The notes beneath the pieces were generated by a model. That model was not told the origin of the DNA. It ran no database searches and saw only the letters and a list, made by a program, of their open reading frames with translations. DNA of 39,650 nucleotides from Brachionus koreanus. Its lineage: Eukaryota; Rotifera; Eurotatoria; Ploima; Brachionidae. The position numbers and the translations under genes are program-made. The stretch is taken from positions 493,446 through 533,095 of the forward strand of contig PJRA01000220.1 of the NCBI GenBank assembly GCA_016987375.1. Direction: 5' to 3'. Shown here piece after piece: positions 1 through 14,838 of the stretch (its first letter is position 1; each line of letters starts with the position of its first letter).

Positions 1-1349
1 TGTTGATAATAGTGCAACTTTGAATGTTGCACCATTTTGTATTTACAGAACTTGCTTTTGACTTTTAAAGTATAGTTATAAGACTTTTTAACTTTTTGTT
101 CTGTTCTATTGTACTAAATTTCACAAAACCAAATAAATAAACTTTAGTTTCATAACTATTACGCTTTTATAAAAGTTCTCTATTTCGTTCTTAAAAAATA
201 ATAAATAATTAATTTTTAAAAAAAAAATTTTAGTTTATTTTTTTACTTCAATGGACATGGTGGAGAATTGAGTGGCCGTTTCGGAAATAGAGGTGAGTCT
301 GTGGACCGGAAAATCTAAGCTAGTCTTGCTACCCAGGCTTGATAAAGTGTCGGACTCAAAAGTCAATTGACTCGTAGGTGCATGGTCCACTTTTTTTGTA
401 TTGCTATTTTGGTTTCTTCAAAATTAATCCCATTAGAACGAATATCAGTTATTATCTAATAATTCTTACTGACAATATGATTGAGAAAGATTTGTTGACC
501 ATTTCGCGAAAGGACCTTCGCGGAAAATTCGACGGTCTTCTATGCTCCTTGGTTTTTTCTTCGTCCATTATGTACCAATTTGAAAATATATATTATCTAT
601 ACTTGATAATAGTTGATTAAAATTTTAAAATAGATAGCTAAAAGATCTAGCTTGAGTAAAAAAAATTATAATTTCAAAAATATATGTGCAAGCAAGTCTC
701 TGCTTGCTTGATTTGACTCAAATTAAAGAGAAAAAAGATAATTTTTTCTCCATTAGCTATTGTTTTTATTTTTAAATGTTTGTCTTTGAGATAAATACTT
801 TTTTTTTTAAACATACCAAAATAAAGAGCTCAATGTAATTTACTGTGAAAAATACCATAATAAATTTACTAAATTACAGAAATAAAAAATTATTTCTCAA
901 TACCTGAATTTAATTTACCTGACTGAAAGTGTGGTTCTGTCGTAAATTCTTGAAAATCATTTTTTCATGTTTTCTCTCTAGCTAGGTACTGTAATTTAAA
1001 ATAATTTAAGAATTTGAGAGCTTTATTTTCTAAATTAAAAAAATCATTATTCATACTTTGTGACAAAAATTAGTCACAAAAATGTAGCTCATTTGAAATT
1101 TTGTGAGTATTTTTCTAAAATTAAGTCAACAATGTTTGAGATATTTGCATCTACTAAAATTTCTCTAAGACTAAAACAAAATCACACACAAAATTCGGCC
1201 GAATGAGTTAATAAAAATTTTGTCAATTATTTAATAAATAATTAGGTATTATTTTTGTAAATATTTTTATTTTGAATAAATAATTAATGAGACTAAATTG
1301 AGTGTCTAACACAGATGAGTGCTTTTTAGAAAATGCGCAATTGAAATGG
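1..1349. other. Intergenic, with a G+C-rich patch at 241-395
   Basis: No supportable protein gene. Nearly all of it is A/T-rich. The exception is about 241-395, where G+C rises sharply. GTGGACC at 301-307 and GGTCCAC at 385-391 form a 7-bp inverted repeat. The part from about 335 to 391 loosely resembles the 3' two-thirds of a Leu/Ser-type tRNA, but the T-arm is degenerate and no clean cloverleaf forms. The open frame at 378-620 does not look coding. Confidence 0.4.
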
Positions 1350-1356
1350 AAAAAAA
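1350..1356 (-). terminator. Pol III terminator of tRNA-Pro
   Basis: On the minus strand a run of seven T begins three bases after the tRNA discriminator base. That is the usual RNA polymerase III stop signal and supports a functional tRNA gene. Confidence 0.8.
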
Positions 1357-1359
1357 GTG

Positions 1360-1431
1360 GGGCCTGGCCGGGGATCGATCCCGGGACCTCTCGCACCCTA
1401 AGCGAGAATCATACCACTAGACCACCAGGCC
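1360..1431 (-). tRNA. tRNA-Pro (anticodon AGG)
   Basis: The minus strand folds into a complete 72-nt cloverleaf. The acceptor stem GGCCTGG pairs with CCAGGCC at the other end and the discriminator base is C. The anticodon stem CTCGC/GCGAG encloses the loop TTAGGGT, giving anticodon AGG (plus-strand positions 1397-1399), which reads proline codons. The D-arm and variable region match eukaryotic tRNA-Pro, and the strand ends in a T-run. The T-loop reads ATCGATC, so position 54 is A rather than the usual T; the rest of box B is conserved. An open frame on the plus strand here (1302-1499) is a shadow. Confidence 0.95.
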
Positions 1432-1439
1432 GCCCATCA

Positions 1440-4400
1440 AATCAAATTATATTTTACAATAGCAGTACAAAAATAAAAATTTACAAATTAAAAACTTGAA
1501 TTGAAAATTTTGTCAAACATTTCTTAAGAATAAAAAATTTATTTTTAACTTTAAACCTAGAATTTTTTAGATAAATTTTTATTTGAAAAAAAAAAACTAT
1601 GTATAAACTACCTGCCTACATAATGTAGAATAATTTGTTCTAAAATAGTTTCAAGTTTTCGCATTTTTTGGGCAAAAATTTAATTTTCGATTCTCGAAAA
1701 GCTTAGTTTCAAGTTTCAGACTTTTATTTTTGGCTTTTGAACATTAAATTAAATTGAATGATTGAAAAATAAAATTGAAAATTGAATTTTAAGCCTTGAA
1801 AAAGAAGAATCGAATTCGCCTTGAACGAATTAATTTTAAAAAAAAAATGAATATTTTTTGGGGAATAAAAAGCTAAAAATGGTTATTAGAAAAAAAAATT
1901 TTTTTTCTTAATTTTTGAGTGTGATCACTTGAACTTCACAAGTAGTAGCTATTTCATAATATATAAAGATTTGCTTCTCAAATTAACAATCAGAAAAGAC
2001 AAAAAGATCATCAGGTATTTGTCCTTTGTCTAATATTAAAGTTTAAAAATTAAAAAAGCATCTGGATTAAATTTTTAAAAAAGAGCAGATCATTTTCTAA
2101 AATTATTTTAGATCTTTTAAAAAATTGAATCTTTTATTAAAACTTTAGAATGAATAAAACTTTAAAAAACAAATAAAATTTAAAATTTGATTCTTTTTTT
2201 AAATAAACGTTCAATAATTCATTCATAATCTTATGATTTAAAGTATCTTTGTTTTAAAAATAATATTGCATTAAATGAAAATTAAATTTGCTTTTGTATT
2301 TCAATCGCCTGTAATAAATAGTTAAAATATGTAAATAAAATATTCAATGAATTAGATGGCACTTTCTTTTGATTTTCTGATGCATAGTTAATGAGAAATG
2401 AAACTTAATTAGTATGAAATTAATTTGATGTTAAGAGAAAAAATTGACGACATGTTCAAGATGTGGCCTCGAACGAAAAACTTAATGTTTCAAGAAAAAC
2501 ATAAGAAAAAAATGATCAAAAAGTTTAATAATTTTTGGGATATTTTTGAAATAAATAGTTCATTGAAATTAGAAATGGTGCACTAAAATATATCCGTTAT
2601 TGTATTAGCTGGTGAATTGCTTGTTCAAAATTGTTTCAAATGTAAAAAATGTTACATTTTTTAATAAAGGCTTTATTAAAACAAATTAAATGAACTGAAT
2701 GAACTTGATTCAACTCGAACACTTTATATTTTTTGAAATCTTACGTGTTTAATGAAAAAAAAGCATTAAATGCTTGAGCTTAGCTAAATTAAAAAGAGCT
2801 TTAAAAGAATTTTGGTGATAATTCAACTAAACATGTTGCATCATATTGCATTTACAAAATAACTTTTTTAAATTTTATTAATAATTTTGAATATTTATTT
2901 TTTAAGTGAAAAATATTTTTTAATTTTATTAAATACAAAAAAGAGGGTTCAAAAAAAAAGACTAAAAGCCTTTGTAATAAATGAACAATTGTGAAGATAA
3001 ATTTGAACAATAATCAATAATCAGAATTAAAGAATAGTGGGAATCAGCTTTTCCCGCAATTCCTTTAATTTAAAAACATTCAAGTTTTCTATATTCAATT
3101 ATTTCATTTTGATTATTAAAGGTTTTGTAAAATAATTTAAAAAATTTAAATTTAAATTAGATATTTCAATGTTTTAGTTTTTTAAAAAAACAATTATTTA
3201 AATTCTAACCGTATACTCGCGTTGTGTACTTGATGAGTAAAGCCCTAATTCAACCTTTTTTTATCAAGCTTCTATGTTATAACAATTTAAAATAAAATAA
3301 AAATGAATTGGAAATACCCTGTATTTGGGATATTTTCAAATAAATCCTAAATTTAACTTTTACTCTAACAAAAAAATACTAATGTGAAGTTCTGAAAAAT
3401 TAAAACTTATACAACATTTTATGTTTAATGGAAATTAAATCTCATTTAAACATAAATAAAACTTTTATTTTATATGTTTTATTTTTTGGCCAAAATGAAT
3501 TAAACTTGATTGTTTGCTATTTCTGTAGCAGCTTTGGCTCGTATCAGATTTCAGAAATTATAAATAGTACAACTAGTTTTTTGATGATTGATGAGAACTT
3601 TGTCAAAACAAACAAAAGATAAAATTGAAATTGAATTTAGAAGTGCATTTCTAAGCAAAATAGATTTAATTTTTTGAAATCAAAACATATACATTTTTGG
3701 AACACAAAAAACATAAGTTACTGGTAATGGATGTTACAGGTCAAATGAATACCTAAAGGGATTTTATTGTAGAGAAATTAAGAGAAAAAAAATTATTTCT
3801 CTTTTAATTAGATTTAAATTTGAGTTGATAAGATGATTGATAAAATATCTATATTCTAAATTTAACATGGACTAATAATAATATTTTTTTTATCTAAAGA
3901 ACAGCTACCATAGTGAGACAAAGTCTAGTCTCGCTCCGCAGGTAACCTGCTGTAGCTTATCATTAATATTAATATTATTTAACTAATTGTTAATTCACTA
4001 TTTTTGACTCTAAAATTGTTTAATTGAAAGCATTTAAATTTCAATTTATATTTATTCATTTCAATTTATAAAATGAAAATTTTTTTTCATATTTATTTAA
4101 TTATACCGTTTTTAATACAAAAATTAATTTGTAATCATTAAAACATCATTTAAAGTCTAAAAAATAAAACTTTTAAAAATTATATTTTATATAAGTTTAG
4201 GTTTAAGTTTTATTTATGTTTTATATGCCTTATAAATTTATAGTACTTCACATCAGTCATAAAAATGGTAATTTTTTTAATAAAAAAAAAAGACTAATTT
4301 TCTATTTTTAATTAACTCTCCGATTTTTTTAATTTAATTAAAAGTTTAATCAAAAAGAAATTAAAATTGAAGTGAAACCAAAAATTTTTAATTAAAAAGT

Positions 4401-5250
4401 TTGTGATGATTTTTTTAATTTTTAAAATTGAAAAAAATTCAAACTTACTCTAGGATTTGACAATAAATGTTGTTTCTTTAAATCAATTGCTACTCTTCAC
4501 TTAGCGCAAAATATTCCTCTATAAATTCCAAAGACAAAAATCTTAATTTTGATTTTAATATTTGAAGTTTAAAAACTATCAAGCCATTCTTAAATAAACT
4601 TAAACGCTAGAAGATTATAAGAAAAATTCAATTTTATAAATTATTTAATTATTTAATTTAATTCTTTGTTTATGATTGTTGAAATTTGAATTATCTTTTG
4701 AATAAATAGAACATTAACAATTCATCATTTATGCTTAATCGAAACTAACAATTTAAAATAAAATTCTAATTTATAGTTTAAAAGATTTTCTTTTATATAA
4801 AATATTTTTTTTTTAATTTTAGTTTTTATTTATGAAATTTTTTAAATCCTGTATCAAATTTTATAATAATCTCTCGAAAGTATTAAATTAAGTTATATTC
4901 TTAAAATCTGTATGATCATAATATTTGAAGATAGAAAAATGGAAAAAAATATTTTCATATTTAGTTAAGCATTTTTCTTTAAAAAAAATTCTTTGAAACA
5001 AATTTAATTTTTACTAGAAAATATTACATGTGTTTTCTAATCAAATACTTAGTTATTTTTAAAAAAATGACAAATTTATTTAGTTAAAGTCGATAATTAT
5101 TAGTTTATTGTCTAATTTTTTATTTACTCATCATCTTTATTTAGTCCATATTTACAAAAGATAAAAAATTAAAAAATGAAATTCAACAAAGTTACAAACT
5201 ACTGTTTTTCGAAGGCTTTCTTTGCCTTAACTCCCTAACCAGCTCTTTTC
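1440..5250. other. Intergenic AT-rich DNA, no gene seen
   Basis: About 3.8 kb of A/T-rich sequence with homopolymer runs and no convincing exon on either strand. The short open frame at 3428-3622 has ordinary AT-rich composition and no recognisable motif. The only structured element is the nested-stem segment at 3903-3957, listed separately. Confidence 0.5.
3903..3957. repeat. Three-stem (cloverleaf-like) foldable segment
   Basis: Outer stem AGCTAC (3903-3908) pairs with GTAGCT (3952-3957). Inside are GTGAGAC (3913-3919) pairing with GTCTCGC (3928-3934, one G:T), and GCAGG (3938-3942) pairing with CCTGC (3946-3950). It is G+C-rich against an A/T-rich background. It is not a tRNA: there is no box A or B and the arm lengths are wrong. 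It could be a small structured RNA or the relic of a fold-back element. Confidence 0.35.
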
Positions 5251-5255
5251 TTTGT

Positions 5256-5294
5256 TTCAATTGCTATCATGGTATAGCGATGATAGCAATTGAA
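5256..5294. repeat. Perfect 15-bp inverted repeat (hairpin)
   Basis: TTCAATTGCTATCAT at 5256-5270 is the exact reverse complement of 5280-5294, with a 9-base loop GGTATAGCG. It lies directly upstream of the retroelement RNase H fragment and may belong to the same decayed element. Confidence 0.6.
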
Positions 5295-5311
5295 CACATG
5301 GTTTAGCCCGC

Positions 5312-5530
5312 AACTTCAACCTCTACATCGACAATCAAGCTGTTATCGGGCTTTGGAAAAGAGTGAGAGCAAAATGGACCAACTTCTACTCCGAATTGAG
5401 GGGCTCTATGCATAAGTTTATGTCCCTCATATTACTGGTGAACTTCATTCAGAGCATCTACAGTCTTCACATCTTCTACATGCCATCTGCTGACAATCCA
5501 GCGGACGTGCTTTCGCGCATATCGCAGTGA
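5312..5530 (+). mobile_element. RNase H relic of a DIRS/LTR-type retroelement
   Basis: A 72-codon open segment, bounded upstream by an in-frame stop at 5291, reads like the C-terminal part of a retroelement RNase H domain. It has a catalytic-type patch (LYIDNQAVIGLW) near the start and the family-typical closing motif MPSADNPADVLSR just before the stop. This layout is usual in DIRS-like and some Gypsy-like polyproteins. No reverse transcriptase, integrase or recombinase sequence is visible beside it, so it is a fragment. The G+C-richer patch runs on to about 5675 and includes a TGACTGACT-type direct repeat. Assignment to DIRS rather than LTR is inference. Confidence 0.6.
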
Positions 5531-5675
5531 ACATCAATACGCCTTGGCAATAGAGGATGTCTCTATAAATAAGACTGTTTTTCAAGCTGCAAATCAGCTT
5601 TTGAAATTTTTTCTTTTAATTTTAATAAAAACTGACTGACTCGGGGTCAAGCCACCGGTCAGCCAACATTTTTAT

Positions 5676-7120
5676 CTATCAGTAGCTATATAATTATTGA
5701 TTATTCCTGTTTTCTCCTGTAATTGCTTAATTTATTTAGGTATTCTTATTTTGAAGATATTACTTTAATGATAACAGTGTTTAATTCAATAGATGTTAAT
5801 TTTTTAAAAATTACTTAAAAAAGAAAAATCTGTTTATTTATCAAGTAAAAAAAATTTTCATTTTTTCAATTTTTTGTTAAATAATCAATAAAAAAACAAT
5901 AATAATTAGCTATTCTTCAAATATAAACCATTATGCTCTATTGTGTTTATCCGTCTATCTATCTATAGCTCTCTTGATTACTATTCATGACTTTTGGAGC
6001 CAAAAAACTCACAACATCCTTTTCCAACTTGATCTTGGTCAATAAAATGCAGTTCTTTAAAAAAATGAGACTTTGAGCGAAATTGATCATAGTCAGAAGA
6101 AGAAGCATCTGGACTTTATTGATGAGTGAGGATAAGATGTTTGATCACTGAAAACTCTTTTCTTTTAATTGTTTGAGGTCTAGTATTATACTGAAGTTTA
6201 CCAAAGAAAGATATTTTTCTTAAAGTGAAGCATGCTTTCGTTTTAATTGTTCAGAATAAAGTTTTGCATTTAAATCACACATTAGGACTGTATGAAACCA
6301 GCTCAAAGTGCATAACCTTTTTTAAGTTGGCATAGTAAAATTTTTGATCAAATTTCATTTTTCAAAAATGATCAAAACATTTTAAATGCGCAATTAAATT
6401 TCAATGCATTTTTAGAAATTACAAGCCTTTTTCAAAAATCTTAAAATAAAGCTTGGAAATGTTACAAAAATTCAAAAATCTGCGATGAAATTTAATTGCG
6501 CATTTAAAATGTTTTGATCATTTTTGAAAAATGAAATTTGATCAAAAATTTAAATTTTACTTTGCCTTTAAGTTGCACCAAATACCTTTTTGTCAAAGCA
6601 TCCTTTTTTTTACGACTGTCTGAGCCTGATGAGATGGCTGCAAACATTGATTTCTGTTAATGTAATTTCGAAAATAAATCTACTTTTCATCACAATTGTA
6701 ATTACTTAAGTAATCAGTATGCTTCACGAAATACTTCTGAAGCTGATCGGTCTTTTTTTCCATCAATGACCTAGTAGTATCAAAATTTCAAAATTTTCAT
6801 TTAAATTTTTGATTTTATAAAATTTCTAAGAATCAAATAAACAATAAAGTTGGCAATTTATTTTGAAGATCATTCAATTCTGTTTATTTTAACATATAAT
6901 ATGACTTAAAGTTTAAGACTAACAAAAATTTAAAAGTCTGTTATTTTTATCTAAATTTGAAAAATTTTTGTTTGAAAATGATTTTTTATTTTAAGTTTTT
7001 AAATTTTAAATAGCTAAAAAGAAAGCAATTTTTATATTTTGCTAAAATATATTCAAAAAAAAATTTTATTTTCCAATTACATCTATATTTAATCTGATCA
7101 TTACTTTTTCAATTAAAGTA
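5676..7120. other. Intergenic, possible decayed coding patches on minus strand
   Basis: No intact gene. On the minus strand about 6776-6680 and 6150-5950 have higher G+C and broken protein-like frames (for example LMEKKTDQLQKYF, then a stop; and KLEKDVVSFLAPKVM). I cannot name a family. The fold-back repeat at 6337-6551 lies between them. A short GTCTATCTATCTATAG simple repeat is near 5950-5965. Confidence 0.3.
6337..6551. repeat. Fold-back element with 66-bp perfect inverted arms
   Basis: Plus-strand 6486-6551 is the exact reverse complement of about 6338-6403, with an 82-base spacer. Weaker similarity continues outward: AAGTTGGCATAGTAAAA on the left resembles the reverse complement of the sequence to about 6575 on the right. 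Each arm contains smaller palindromes around TTTTGATCA. No target-site duplication could be placed. Most likely a fold-back MITE; the transcript would make a long hairpin. Confidence 0.75.
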
Positions 7121-7363
7121 TCAGGCAACATATTCATAGATCTCTTGTTGCATATTTGTCCGATAAAAGCACTTGAAGCTGGAATTGAATATACTTAGAA
7201 TTGGAAATTTAAAATCAAATTCACTCCAGAAACTATTCATTAAAATTTGACATGTCTTCTCTAGACTCGAAACAATCAAATCCCGAGCATACTCTTTCTC
7301 AAACCATAGCTCAAGCTTTGATGTGTTTAAAATTACTCCAAGTAAAAATATTTTAGAATTCAT
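7121..7363 (-). CDS. Hypothetical short ORF, 80 aa
   Basis: An ATG-initiated frame (MNSKIFLLGVIL at the start) runs 80 codons to a stop. The open frame extends upstream but without another ATG. Codon composition is a little richer in G+C than its surroundings, and the middle (KEYARDLIVSSLEKTCQIL) reads like ordinary protein. I do not recognise a domain and see no clear splice partners. It ends about 150 bases from the hAT element. It may be one exon of a larger or decayed gene, or chance. Confidence 0.2.
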   Translation of the reverse strand: MNSKIFLLGVILNTSKLELWFEKEYARDLIVSSLEKTCQILMNSFWSEFDFKFPILSIFNSSFKCFYRTNMQQEIYEYVA

Positions 7364-7503
7364 TTCAAATTCAAATTTTTCTTTGATAGTTATTTTTAAT
7401 AAACCTTTTTTTTTCACCTATTTCGCTAGACTGATCCTAAAATCCATTTAAAATAATTATTAAAAGTGGGAATACGTTTCCTAAATGCCAATCCGTTGGT
7501 TGT

Positions 7504-7511
7504 ATCAAAAT
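7504..7511. repeat. 8-bp target-site duplication (left copy)
   Basis: ATCAAAAT, repeated exactly at 8204-8211. It fits the hAT consensus nTnnnnAn, with T at position 2 and A at position 7. Confidence 0.9.
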
Positions 7512-8203
7512 TAGTGTTGGGAGCCGTACAAACGGTCTTGATCGCGGCCAAAAATTTTTTTGGCCGCGATCAAGACCGCCTAAACGGACGGTGATAAAGG
7601 TGAATGGCCAATTGGGCGGTCAGACCGGCGGCCAAAATTTTGGACCGCGATGTTGGCCGGCCAAATCATTGACGGACGGCCAAATGTACGGCTAAATCAT
7701 TGACGGACGGCCAAATGTACGGCCAAATCATTGACGGACGGCAATTCATTTTTTTATTAGATAATCAATTCTAACTGATTTTATTCGACATATTTTATGA
7801 ATATTGTACATATGATGTACTACAAAGTTAAATTTGTTTTAGCTAACTTTATCAATTTAATTAAAGTGGATTTTTTTTGAATATGTAATAATAAAAGCAT
7901 AAATCTTATTCCTTTCAATTGTTTAAATTAAAATTAAAAAAAAATTTAAATCGCTAACTTTATAAATCGATTAAAAAAAAATAAATTAGTATATATAGAT
8001 TTTATGCCAATTGGCCGTCCGTCAATGATTTAGCCGTACATTTGGCCGTCCGTCAATGATTTAGCCGTACATTTGGCCGTCCGTCAATGATTTGGCCGGC
8101 CAACATCGCGGTCCAAAATTTTGGCCGCCGGTCTGACCGCCCATTTGGCCGCTTTATTCTGGCCGCGTTCAGACCGTCCAGACTTGGCCGCCACCCAACA
8201 CTA
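7512..8203. mobile_element. Non-autonomous hAT-type fold-back MITE, 692 bp
   Basis: The element starts TAGTGTTGGG and ends with its exact complement CCCAACACTA, flanked by identical 8-bp duplications: all hAT hallmarks. Inverted arms (7614-7742 and 8013-8142) match almost perfectly over about 130 bp. Each arm carries three copies of a 31-bp unit containing CATTGACGGACGG and GTACGGC (left copies near 7663, 7694, 7725). The left end has an additional 22-bp palindrome with a 2-base loop (7533-7578). The arms are G+C-rich, while the 270-bp centre is A/T-rich and non-coding. No transposase is present, so mobility would need one in trans. The perfect duplication suggests recent insertion. Confidence 0.92.
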
Positions 8204-8211
8204 ATCAAAAT
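8204..8211. repeat. 8-bp target-site duplication (right copy)
   Basis: ATCAAAAT, identical to 7504-7511, immediately outside the right terminal inverted repeat. Confidence 0.9.
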
Positions 8212-8835
8212 GGATTAAGTATATAAAGGATGAAGGAATACAATAATATATTTGCCTTACATACAGGGCATGGTTTGGCACTAGTAAAAACTTCATTTAG
8301 TCATAAAGCTTTAATTGACCATCGATTTTTCGAGTCGAATTGTATGGCCATAATGAAAAATGTGAATCTTTGCATAAACAAAATTCAAAATTAAATAGAA
8401 AAAAAAAATTTATTTTTTTTTTAGATTTTTTTATTAAAATTTTTTTGTTAAAATTCTGACTTAAGATAACAATTACACTCAACAAATATAATTTTTCGTT
8501 AAGAAGCTATAATTTATATAAAAAGAAAAACAGCGTTAATTTTTTAAATTGAATAAAAATTATTTTGTTTTAAAAATATTTGTCTCAATCGACAAAATCT
8601 AGTCAATTTTAAGAACATCAATCAATTAATTAGTATAAAAGCAAAACAAAACAATAAAATTAACATATTCTTGTGTATTCATGCTGCTGTTGTTATTCAC
8701 TCATTTTTTTTTTAATACGTTTAATAATTCAATTTTAAAAATTAATAGAAAAAAAAATAAAAAAAGAAAAATTTTGTTTTTGTTTTTGTTGTCTATAAAC
8801 TCTACATTTAAAATATTTCAATCTAAAATTAAGCT
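8212..8835. other. 3' flank of the PAK4 gene, no other gene
   Basis: A/T-rich sequence with poly-A/T runs. On the minus strand it is the 3' flank of the kinase gene, which explains AATAAA-like hexamers here. The open frame at 8297-8485 is low-complexity and not convincing. Confidence 0.5.
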
Positions 8836-13384
<4,549 letters not shown>

Positions 13385-14838
13385 AGGTGTAAAAATGGCT
13401 ATAAACTTCCAGCATCACAAGCAAAATTTTTAAAATATTGTGAACCAAAATTTTTGGATTCTATTTCTTTGAGAGAAACTTTTGTCAATGAAATAACAAA
13501 TCAAGTTTTTGAAGAAAACGATGTTATCAAACGACCTAAATTAGCTAGAACATTCGAGATAATTGCAAAAGAGGGTGAATCTGCTTTTTACAATGGAAGC
13601 TTATCAGATATAATTATTGATGAAATTCAATCAGCTGGTGGTTTGATTACAAAAGCCGATCTTCAATTATATGAATGCTTGATAAAAGAACCAATCACCT
13701 ACAAATTGAGGAATAATGTTGTAATCAATTCGGCTCCTCCGCCTAGCTGTGGAATATTGTTGAATTTAATTTTAGCACTTTTAGATGGTTTTTTTTTCAT
13801 TCAAACATATTTTTCTATAAGCTTAAATACAAATTCTTTCAAGGCTTTGACTATCATGATTTTGTTGATCCTTGTGTAGGTCAAAAATTCTACCATAATT
13901 TCATAGAATCTTGTAAATTCGCATTTGGATTGAGACATTTAGTGGGTGATTGTGACTTAAGTAAATCTAATAAGGTGAAGTTTTCCTTTTAATTTCTATA
14001 TTTCTATTTGAATCATGAATTGTCTTAAAATTTTTAAAGCTATACAAAATTATCAATAATCAACAAATAATTAATGAGTATAGATCATTTCTTAAAGATC
14101 AATGCCATCCTATAAAATTCTATGGATCAGCAGGCTTTCGACCTGATTTTGGTACCGCTCATACTTCAATTATAGGCCCTAATGGCGATGCTGTGGCCAT
14201 TACTTCAAGTATTAATCTTGTTTTTGGGTCTAAAATAATGGGACAAAACACAAATATTATATACAATAATCAAATGGATGATTTTTCTTGTCCAAGTTCT
14301 GAACTTAATTCATTTGCTTTACCAAATTATAAAATTAATTACATTTGTCCTGGTAAACGTCCTGTTTCAAGTATGACACCTTTGATTGCTTTAAATGAAA
14401 ACAAAGATGTTCGATTGGTTTGTGGTAGCTCAGGAGGAACAAGAATTATAACAAGTACTGCTTTGGTAGGAAAGAAAATATTTTAATTAACTTGATAAAA
14501 ATATATTTACTTTAGACAACAGCAAGAAATCTTATTTTGAACCAAGACCTGTTAAAATCAGTAGATGATGCACGAATTCACCATCAACTTTGTCCCGATG
14601 AAGCTTTGTTCGAGGAAAATTTTGATGAAGTAGTTTGCTTTTTTTGATTTCATACTAGCATTTGATTTACAAAATTTGTAATTGAAAGGGAATACTTGAA
14701 TCTCTTTCTAGTAGGGGACATAGATTAATAAATTTCGGCCATGGAGGTTCAGCAGTTCAAGCAATATCAAGACAACAAGATAATGCTATTCATGCAGTGT
14801 GTGATGGTAGAAAAGGTGGAATTCCAGATGGCTTTTAA
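13385..14838 (+). pseudogene. Gamma-glutamyltransferase, 5'-truncated, five exons
   Basis: GGT cleaves gamma-glutamyl bonds of glutathione at the cell surface. Exons: 13385-13787, 13844-13974, 14040-14465, 14516-14629, 14689-14838; introns are 50-65 bp, GT-AG, and keep the frame. The translation covers the end of the large subunit (GESAFYNGSL, VINSAPPPSCGI, GFDYHDF) and the whole small subunit, starting at the autocleavage/catalytic Thr in GTAHTS, with NNQMDDFS, PGKRPVSSM and the oxyanion GSSGGTRI. The ending RKGGIPDGF is typical. What is missing is the first half: no GGNAVDAA-type exon, signal anchor or credible start codon exists in the 2.8 kb upstream. The start given is an acceptor (TTAATAG) in frame. 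The coding part has no stop or frameshift, so this is either a recent 5'-truncated duplicate or a gene with a distant 5' part. Confidence 0.75.

Noticed and set aside
1302..1499. 65-aa open frame
   Set aside because: It runs antisense over the tRNA-Pro gene.
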